From the NCBI GenBank assembly GCA_946627905.1, contig CAMOVY010000022.1, forward strand, positions 1 through 10,888: 10,888 nucleotides of DNA, read 5' to 3'. Positions 5,457 to 10,888 of the stretch are shown one piece after another. Origin of the DNA: an uncultured Clostridia bacterium. Its GTDB lineage: Bacteria > Bacillota > Clostridia > Christensenellales > Borkfalkiaceae. How positions within the stretch are numbered: the first letter of the stretch is position 1; each line of letters begins with the position of its first letter. The position numbers and the translations under genes were made by a program. Below the pieces are notes generated by a model. That model saw nothing but the letters and a program-made list of their open reading frames with translations, was not told the origin of the DNA and did no database searches.

Positions 5457-7388
5457 TTAAAATATCTTTTTCGTTTTGTCTTCTTCCACGACTTTCGCGG
5501 TAAAGTCGGAAAGAGTAAACGAACCTATGTCGCCGTCCTTTCTATGGCGCACGGAAAGGGTTTTTTCTTCCTTTTCCTTGTCGCCGACGATTATCATATA
5601 CGGTATCTTTTCCATCTGCGCTTCGCGGATTTTATACCCTATCTTTTCGCTACGCACGTCCGTCTGCGCCCTTACGCCCGCCTTTTTCAAACTGTCCGCA
5701 ATTTCTTCCGCGTAATCAATCGTTCTGTCCGTTAAACTCATAACGCGAACCTGTTCGGGGCAAATCCACAGCGGGAACGCGCCCGCGTATTTTTCTATTA
5801 AAAGGGCAAGCGTTCTTTCGTAGCACCCGATAGAAGAGCGGTGTATTACGAACGGATACTGCTTTTCGCCGTTTTCGTCTACGTAAGTCATCTCGAAAGA
5901 GTGCGCCGCCGCAAAGTCAAGTTGGATGGTAATAAGCGTATCTTCTTTACCGTAAACGTTCTTTATCTGCACGTCGAGTTTAGGTCCGTAGAAAGCCGCT
6001 TCGTCGTCCGCTTCTACGTAATTTAAGCCGATATCGTCCAAAATCTTTTTCATAAGCGCTTCGGTCTCAATCCACGCCTTGTCGTTGTCTATATACTTCG
6101 CCTTGTTGTTGCCGCGTTTGCTGAAACGGAAACTTACGTCTTCTCTCATCCCCAAGCACTCAAGGAAATAATAGGATAAGTCAAGGCAGCGTTTAAATTC
6201 CCCTTCGACCTGTTCGGGCGTACAGATAATATGCCCGTCGGAAAGGGTAAACTGCCTTACCCTTATTAAACCGTGCATTTCCCCGCTCGCTTCGTTTCTG
6301 AACTCCGTAGCCGTCTCGCTGTACCTGCACGGGAGTTCGCGATAACTTTTAAGTCCGTTTTTATAAATCTGGTACTGGAACGGGCAGGTCATAGGACGAA
6401 GCGCCATCGCTTCGGGCGAATTTTCGTCCCCGATTATAAACATTTTATCGCGGTAATGGTCCCAATGCCCCGAAATGCGGTAAAGGTCGTTTTTTGCCAT
6501 ATTCGGGGTTTTGGTTATCATAAACCCGCGCTTTTCTTCTTCGTCTTCCACAAAGCGCGAAAGGATTTGCAAAATTTTAGCACCTTTCGGCATAAGTATC
6601 GGAAGACCTTGACCGATAACTTCTTCGGTCATAAAAATCCCCAAATCTCTTCCGAGTTTGTTGTGGTCGCGCTTTTTGGCTTCTTCTAATGCCGCGAGGT
6701 AGTCTTCGAGTTCTGATTTTTTCTCGAACGCCGTGCCGTATATACGCGTAAGCATTTTATTCTTTTCGTTGCCGCGCCAGTACGCGCCCGTAATGGACGT
6801 TAATTTAAACGCCTTTATTCTGCCCGTCGACGGAAGGTGCGGGCCCCTACACAAATCCATAAAGTCGCCCTGCTTATAGAAGGAAATAACGCTATCCTTG
6901 GGTAAGTCGTTGATAAGTTCTACCTTGTACGGCTCGAAAAAATCTTTGAAAATCTTAAGCGCGTCCTGCCGGCTGTAAACCATACGTTCCACAGGCAAAT
7001 CGCTTTTGATTATGTCTTTCATCTCGTTTTCGATTTTAGTTAAATCGTCGCGCGTGATGGGCGTTTTAAACTCTATATCGTAATAAAACCCGTTCTCTAC
7101 CGTCGGTCCTATCGCGAGTTTGCTGGTCGGGAATATGTTTTTTACCGCCTGCGCCAGAACGTGCGACGTCGTATGACGGTACACATCAAGCCCTTCTTTA
7201 TCCTTAAGGGTGATGATTTTTACTTCGCAATCTTCGGTCAAAACGTGCGAAAGGTCAACGAGCGTGCCGTTTACTTTGCCGCACACGGCGTTCCTTAAAA
7301 GCCCTTCCGAAATGGACTTCGCCACGTCCGCCACGGTAGAATTTGCAGCGAGTTCAATAACGCTTCCGTCAGGTAATGAAATTTTCAT
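5457..7388 (-). CDS. thrS: Threonine--tRNA ligase
   Basis: A class II synthetase of 643 residues, the usual bacterial length. Domains in order: TGS (1-62, MKISLPDGSVIEL), the editing domain with H72 and H76 (HTTSH) and C180 and H184 (CRGPH) that clears mis-charged Ser-tRNA-Thr, the catalytic core, and a C-terminal anticodon-binding domain (~543-643). The catalytic zinc ligands are C335 (MTCPFQ), H386 (DGHI) and H516 (IHRSS). Motif 2 includes R364 (TEFRNE) and motif 3 has R525 (GCYERTLALLIE). The core carries the DFAAAHSFEMTYV and YPFVIHR variants instead of the commoner ERF and RPxxIHR forms, so it belongs to a Clostridia-type subgroup. The start at 7388 is set by the TGS domain and AAGGAG 9 bases upstream. 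The frame stays open to 7499, but that stretch is the T-box leader. Expression is controlled by that leader. Confidence 0.97.
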   Translation of the reverse strand: MKISLPDGSVIELAANSTVADVAKSISEGLLRNAVCGKVNGTLVDLSHVLTEDCEVKIITLKDKEGLDVYRHTTSHVLAQAVKNIFPTSKLAIGPTVENGFYYDIEFKTPITRDDLTKIENEMKDIIKSDLPVERMVYSRQDALKIFKDFFEPYKVELINDLPKDSVISFYKQGDFMDLCRGPHLPSTGRIKAFKLTSITGAYWRGNEKNKMLTRIYGTAFEKKSELEDYLAALEEAKKRDHNKLGRDLGIFMTEEVIGQGLPILMPKGAKILQILSRFVEDEEEKRGFMITKTPNMAKNDLYRISGHWDHYRDKMFIIGDENSPEAMALRPMTCPFQYQIYKNGLKSYRELPCRYSETATEFRNEASGEMHGLIRVRQFTLSDGHIICTPEQVEGEFKRCLDLSYYFLECLGMREDVSFRFSKRGNNKAKYIDNDKAWIETEALMKKILDDIGLNYVEADDEAAFYGPKLDVQIKNVYGKEDTLITIQLDFAAAHSFEMTYVDENGEKQYPFVIHRSSIGCYERTLALLIEKYAGAFPLWICPEQVRVMSLTDRTIDYAEEIADSLKKAGVRAQTDVRSEKIGYKIREAQMEKIPYMIIVGDKEKEEKTLSVRHRKDGDIGSFTLSDFTAKVVEEDKTKKIF

Positions 7389-7397
7389 AACTTTATT

Positions 7398-7403
7398 CTC
7401 CTT
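7398..7403 (-). promoter_or_regulatory. Ribosome binding site of thrS
   Basis: AAGGAG on the minus strand lies 9 bases before the ATG at 7388 and just after the leader terminator. It confirms the 643-residue form of ThrS over the longer open frame. Confidence 0.8.
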
Positions 7404-7408
7404 AATAT

Positions 7409-7645
7409 AAAAAATCCTTACGGCGTTAAAGCCGTAAGGACGAAATAATTTCCGCGTTTCCACCTTAATTGCAATAATCACTTTAACGACTATTGCCACT
7501 CTTTCCGAACTAAAGCCTCGGCACGCTTGCCCTGAACGTACGCGGTGGTTTCGCTCATCTCACCGTTTACGGGCTTTCAGCCGCCGCCCGCTCTCTTAAA
7601 AACGATAAAACGCTACTTGTCCGCCCCTACGGGCTTTTTAATTGT
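7409..7645 (-). promoter_or_regulatory. T-box riboswitch leader of thrS (threonine, ACC specifier)
   Basis: This leader RNA of about 237 bases senses uncharged tRNA-Thr. In 5'-3' order on the minus strand, Stem I opens with GCGG and an AGTA loop-E motif. The AGAGAG and GGCTGAAAGCC segments form its distal part. The 3' side of the specifier loop reads GCGAAACCACCGC, placing threonine codon ACC at 7547-7549 before the closing CCGC that pairs with GCGG. Stem III is GCAATAGTC/GATTATTGC. The conserved core TTAAGGTGGAAACGCGG is at 7452-7468. Its TGGA bulge would pair with a tRNA ending UCCA, that is, discriminator base U. The terminator is a 10-bp stem (7415-7424 with 7431-7440) followed by six Us. 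When tRNA-Thr is uncharged, the antiterminator forms with TCGTCC and thrS is read. The motifs are seen directly; the full fold was not computed. Confidence 0.92.
7415..7440 (-). terminator. T-box leader terminator of thrS
   Basis: TCCTTACGGC/GCCGTAAGGA forms a 10-bp perfect stem with a 6-base loop, followed on the minus strand by TTTTTT (7409-7414). The 5' arm overlaps the CGTCC stretch that would otherwise complete the antiterminator, so the two structures are mutually exclusive. Confidence 0.9.
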
Positions 7646-7651
7646 GAATAT

Positions 7652-7680
7652 ATGATATACCCTTTTTACCCGTTTGTCAA
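7652..7680 (-). promoter_or_regulatory. Sigma-A promoter of thrS
   Basis: On the minus strand a perfect TTGACA (7675-7680), a 17-base spacer and TATCAT (7652-7657) place the transcription start near 7645, at the head of the T-box leader. It lies immediately after the YtxC-like stop codon, so thrS has its own promoter. Read-through from upstream is possible because no clear terminator separates them. Confidence 0.9.
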
Positions 7681-7696
7681 CTTTTTTTAAGGCTTT

Positions 7697-8419
7697 TTAA
7701 AAAGACGCGTTTTTTTGCGCGAAATACACTCTGTCGCCGTAAAATTCTTTTAAATACCTTTCGTCTTCTTCGGGCAGCGCGCCGCGGATTTCCACTTCGC
7801 CGCAGCCAGACAAAAGCACTTCGCGGATAACGGGCATTTCTTCACCGCCTAACAGCGTGCAACGCGTTAACCTGCGGTAATAATTGTCGTACACCTTTTT
7901 ATCGTCCACGTACGCGCGCTTTTTCCTGTTTTCTATAAGGTACACCACGAAATCCTTTAGTTGCGAACCCAAAAAACACTGCGGGATATAGTCGGCTACG
8001 TCTTTCCACTTCTTTTTAAGCGCTTTAAGTCTGAAATTGTAAATCCCGTCGATTGCCGATTCCTTTACGCCCTTTACCCTGTCGAACACGTATTTTTTGT
8101 CTTCCGCAAGGTCTGCGGCGATTAAACTTGCCAGCAGTATTTCGCGTTCGGACTTATTAAGCCCCGCCGCCACTATCTCTTTTTTAAAATATTCGTACTT
8201 ATAGCCAACCGCTATTACTTCGGCTATTTTGTCCGCCGCTTCCGCGTGAAAGATATCCGCGTAATAGTCGGGGCAATCGTAGATAAGCGCGCTTCGCTTA
8301 CCTTGCGAAACAGTTTTAACGCAAGCGCCCGTTTTTACCGCGAGTTCGGATACGGAATTTCTTATATACTGCAACCCCTTAACGCCGGAAGATTCGTCGC
8401 TTATACAAATTTTAGTCAT
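7697..8419 (-). CDS. ytxC: YtxC-like putative sporulation protein
   Basis: A 240-residue soluble protein without a signal peptide or membrane segment. I recognise it mainly from the central stretch INFR-like GIYNFRLKALKKKW (near 125-138) and the following helices, which resemble the FRLKxYxEEL region of the YtxC family, and from its place directly upstream of thrS, the order found in B. subtilis (ytxC-thrS). The biochemical role of YtxC is unknown; the family is named as putatively sporulation-related. The ATG at 8419 lies 12 bases after the calcium ATPase stop codon, so the two are probably co-transcribed. No good Shine-Dalgarno sequence is visible (AAAAGT only). The N-terminal 100 residues are poorly conserved to my eye. 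The alternative is a lineage-specific hypothetical protein in the same syntenic position. Confidence 0.6.
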   Translation of the reverse strand: MTKICISDESSGVKGLQYIRNSVSELAVKTGACVKTVSQGKRSALIYDCPDYYADIFHAEAADKIAEVIAVGYKYEYFKKEIVAAGLNKSEREILLASLIAADLAEDKKYVFDRVKGVKESAIDGIYNFRLKALKKKWKDVADYIPQCFLGSQLKDFVVYLIENRKKRAYVDDKKVYDNYYRRLTRCTLLGGEEMPVIREVLLSGCGEVEIRGALPEEDERYLKEFYGDRVYFAQKNASF

Positions 8420-8431
8420 ACTTTTAATAGT

Positions 8432-10888
8432 TTACGCCTTGCATTGATTTTTATTTACTTTTACGCTTAAAGTTTTTTCGCGAATTGTGCCTTTATATAT
8501 TCTGTAGGCAAGTTTGCCGAGTTCCGAAAAGGCGACTATCGTTGACGCCGCCAAAAGACATTTAAGCCATAACGCGGCGCTCATAGGATAAACTCCGAAC
8601 GGCTTATACGCTACCTGCACGATAAAGGCGTGCGCTATAAACACGCCCGTAAAAGTTGCCACCATTATCTTGTTTTTACCGAAATTTTTGAATATGCTGT
8701 TTTCGCCGAGTTCCCTGCAATTAAACGCGTTAAACAGTTGAAAACTTATAAACAGCGTAAACGTCGCCGCGCCCTTCTCGGCGGGAAGCGCGCCTAAAAA
8801 ATTGTAAAGGTATTGAAACAGCATAACCGCGCCCATATACATGCCGCTTGCGAACAGCCGTATAAAAGTTTTTTTATCGACGATGGGGCTTTCCCTTTTT
8901 ACGGGCTTTAATTTCATAAGGTTTTTATTCGGCGGTTCTAACCCCAAGGTTAAAGCGGGCGGACCGTCCATTATCACGTTTATCCATAATAGTTGTAAAG
9001 TGTTGAACGGCGAAGGCAGTCCGAACGCCGCCGAAGCGGTTATAAACGCCAGCGCCGCGATATTCACCGACAGTTGAAAAAGGATAAACCGTTGCAAATT
9101 CTTATACACGTTTCTGCCGAAAGCGACCGCCTTAACCACGCTAGAAAACCCGTCGTCCAAAAGCACCACGTCGGCGGCTTCTTTGGTAATTTCGCTGCCG
9201 CTTTTACCCATCGCTATGCCCACGTCCGCGTGGCGGATAGCGGGTGCGTCGTTTATGCCGTCGCCCGTTAACGCCACCACTTCGCCGCGCTTTTTAAGCG
9301 CTTTTACTATCTTAAGTTTTACGAGCGGCGTACTGCGCGCCACCACGGTTATCCTGTCGAGCGCTTTTATTAAACTTTCCTCATCCATTTTTTCCACGTC
9401 AGAACCTAATACCGCTTGGCAATCGTCGTCCGCGATTTTAAGTTCCCGCGCGACGGCAAGCGCCGTTTCCAGATTGTCGCCCGTAAGCATTTTGACGGCT
9501 ATCCCCGCGCTTTTACAGTCTGCTACCGCGTCTGAAACGTCGGGGCGCACGGGGTCTGCCAGCGCGCAGAACCCGTCGTAAGTAAAATATTTATTTTCGG
9601 TAAGAAAAGAAAACTCCGCTGTGGCAACCGTTTCCGCAAGTTTTTCGTCGCAGTCGAAATGCGCAAAGCACAGCGCCCTGCGTGCCTTTTTCTGATGCTG
9701 TGATATTGCGGATAATAACCCGACTTTCTGCGCGGCGGTTATGGCGCAGACGGCAAGCACCTTTTCGGGCGCGCCTTTTATGTAAACCCGTGCGCCGCCC
9801 GCAGTTTTTACCGCCGTTATCATATACTTTTTCTCGGAAGAAAAAGGCGCTCTTTTTATGATTTTAAGCCGTTCTCTTAACTTTACCGTTTCGCCGCGCC
9901 TATACGCCGCGTCAAGCAACGCGCACTCTGTGCCGCTGCCGCGGAAGCGTTCGTTTTTACCCTTCACTTCTTCCGCCGTGGAATTAAGTATAAAGTTTTC
10001 GGTTAAAACCCTTTTAAACTCTTTTTCGGGCTTAACGCAAAAATCGCTGCCGCAGACGGCAACAACCGCCATTTTATTCATAGTCAGCGTACCCGTTTTA
10101 TCCGAACATATAACGCTTACAGCGCCCGTCGTTTCGGTTGCTATCATCTTTTTTATAAGCGCCTTTTCCCTTGCAAGCCGTATCATATTCAGCGCGAGAG
10201 AAACGGCGACGATTGTCGGCAAGCCTTCGGGAACAGCCGCGATTATAAGCACTATGCACGATATAAACAAGTCGGAAACGGTGTCGAAAGAAAGCGCGCC
10301 CGCAAAAATCAGCCGCATAAAAGACATTAAAAAAACCGCCAAAGCGCACGCCGCGCCCACCGCCGTTATGGTCTTTCCGAGTTTTGAAAGTTTACGGTAT
10401 AGCGGCGAATCTTCGGGTATTTCGGTGGAAAGTTCGCCCGCAATTTTACCCATTTCGGTATCAGCGCCGATATTTGCCACCACCATCGCGCCCCGCCCGC
10501 CTGCCACGAAAGTGCCCGAATACACGCAGTTAACGCGTTCGGCTAAATGCGCGCCGCCACTTAACACTTTTACGGCGTCCTTTTCCGCCGCGCGGCTTTC
10601 GCCGGTCAGCGCCGATTCGTCGACTTTTAAATATTCGCTTTCGATAAGCCGCCCGTCCGCAGTTATTTTATCGCCGCTCTCTATTAGCACGATATCGCCG
10701 ACGACGAGTTCTTTTTGCGGCACGAACTGCACCTTTCCGTTTCTCTTTACCTTTACGGCAATCCCGTCCGATATGCCTTTAAGCGCTTCGAACGCCTTTT
10801 CCGAACTGCCTTCCATAATAAGCGTTATTAAAACGGACAGTACGACGGCGGCAAGTATGCCTATGCACTCGGTAAAGTCCCCGCCGCC
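8432..10888 (-). CDS. Calcium-translocating P-type ATPase (type II), N-terminus beyond the window
   Basis: 818 residues are visible. The frame stays open to the right edge (GGGDFTECIGILAAVV is part of membrane helix 2), so the ATG at 10816 is internal and about 60-90 N-terminal residues are missing. Counting from 10888: TGES of the actuator domain is at 95-98, PEGLP in helix 4 at 220-224, DKTGTLT with phosphorylated D263, KGAP of the nucleotide site at 371-374, and TGDGIND at 541-547. Helices 5-10 follow, with N609 (FQLSVN), N637/D641 (WINVIMD) and FQLFNAFNCRE in helix 8. The pump exports Ca2+ from the cytoplasm using ATP. The helix 5 and 6 sequences (FQLSVNIAAL, NVIMDGPPALTLG) resemble the plasma-membrane subtype, with one calcium site, more than SERCA. 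It ends 12 bases before the YtxC-like gene. B. subtilis has a related pump expressed during sporulation. Confidence 0.93.
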   Translation of the reverse strand, partial: GGGDFTECIGILAAVVLSVLITLIMEGSSEKAFEALKGISDGIAVKVKRNGKVQFVPQKELVVGDIVLIESGDKITADGRLIESEYLKVDESALTGESRAAEKDAVKVLSGGAHLAERVNCVYSGTFVAGGRGAMVVANIGADTEMGKIAGELSTEIPEDSPLYRKLSKLGKTITAVGAACALAVFLMSFMRLIFAGALSFDTVSDLFISCIVLIIAAVPEGLPTIVAVSLALNMIRLAREKALIKKMIATETTGAVSVICSDKTGTLTMNKMAVVAVCGSDFCVKPEKEFKRVLTENFILNSTAEEVKGKNERFRGSGTECALLDAAYRRGETVKLRERLKIIKRAPFSSEKKYMITAVKTAGGARVYIKGAPEKVLAVCAITAAQKVGLLSAISQHQKKARRALCFAHFDCDEKLAETVATAEFSFLTENKYFTYDGFCALADPVRPDVSDAVADCKSAGIAVKMLTGDNLETALAVARELKIADDDCQAVLGSDVEKMDEESLIKALDRITVVARSTPLVKLKIVKALKKRGEVVALTGDGINDAPAIRHADVGIAMGKSGSEITKEAADVVLLDDGFSSVVKAVAFGRNVYKNLQRFILFQLSVNIAALAFITASAAFGLPSPFNTLQLLWINVIMDGPPALTLGLEPPNKNLMKLKPVKRESPIVDKKTFIRLFASGMYMGAVMLFQYLYNFLGALPAEKGAATFTLFISFQLFNAFNCRELGENSIFKNFGKNKIMVATFTGVFIAHAFIVQVAYKPFGVYPMSAALWLKCLLAASTIVAFSELGKLAYRIYKGTIREKTLSVKVNKNQCKA

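Noticed and set aside
6273..6689. 138-codon plus-strand open frame
   Set aside because: Shadow of thrS on the opposite strand; no family resemblance.
7389..7499. 37-residue upstream extension of thrS
   Set aside because: It runs through the T-box terminator and core; the AAGGAG site and the TGS domain place the start at 7388.
9183..9581. 132-codon plus-strand open frame
   Set aside because: Antisense to the P-domain of the calcium ATPase; Ser/Ala-rich composition typical of a shadow frame.
10098..10349. 83-codon minus-strand open frame
   Set aside because: Out-of-frame overlap with the ATPase coding sequence; Cys/Arg-rich with no recognisable domain.

Overview
The window looks like part of the chromosome of a spore-forming Bacillota, most likely an uncultured Clostridia-type lineage. 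The support is an spmA-spmB pair, a YtxC-like sporulation gene directly upstream of thrS, a threonine T-box leader, and the gene order metG-tatD-rsmA, all typical of that phylum. Coding DNA is of moderate GC with many GCG, CGC and GCC codons, while the intergenic gaps are AT-rich. No rRNA, tRNA, insertion sequence or CRISPR array is seen.

Layout from left to right. (1) Positions 1-3889, minus strand: metG (tRNA charging), tatD (metal-dependent nuclease), a terminator, then rsmA (16S rRNA dimethylation) and the start of rdgB (removal of damaged purine NTPs), which runs off the left edge. metG/tatD and rsmA/rdgB overlap by 1 and 8 bases. (2) Positions 3890-3974: an 85-base divergent gap. It holds a good sigma-A-like promoter for metG and, overlapping it on the other strand, a sequence close to a sigma-E sporulation promoter for spmA. 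(3) Positions 3975-5075, plus strand: spmA and spmB, overlapping by 1 base, followed by a strong terminator. (4) Positions 5076-5435: an AT-rich island with a small Xre-type helix-turn-helix regulator, two matching inverted-repeat candidate operators in front of it, and a hairpin shared with the convergent thrS. (5) Positions 5457-7680, minus strand: thrS with a complete T-box leader (ACC specifier, T-box core, antitermination/termination elements) and a near-consensus promoter. (6) Positions 7697-10888, minus strand: a YtxC-like gene preceded, 12 bases away, by a large P-type calcium ATPase that continues past the right edge.

The window interleaves translation genes (metG, thrS, rsmA) with sporulation-associated genes (spmA, spmB, ytxC and possibly the calcium ATPase). 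All large genes belong to known families. I see no strong case for an entirely new system. The points most worth checking are the overlapping vegetative/sporulation promoters, the lack of a ribosome binding site at several genes (possible leaderless starts), and the AT-rich regulator with its paired operators.
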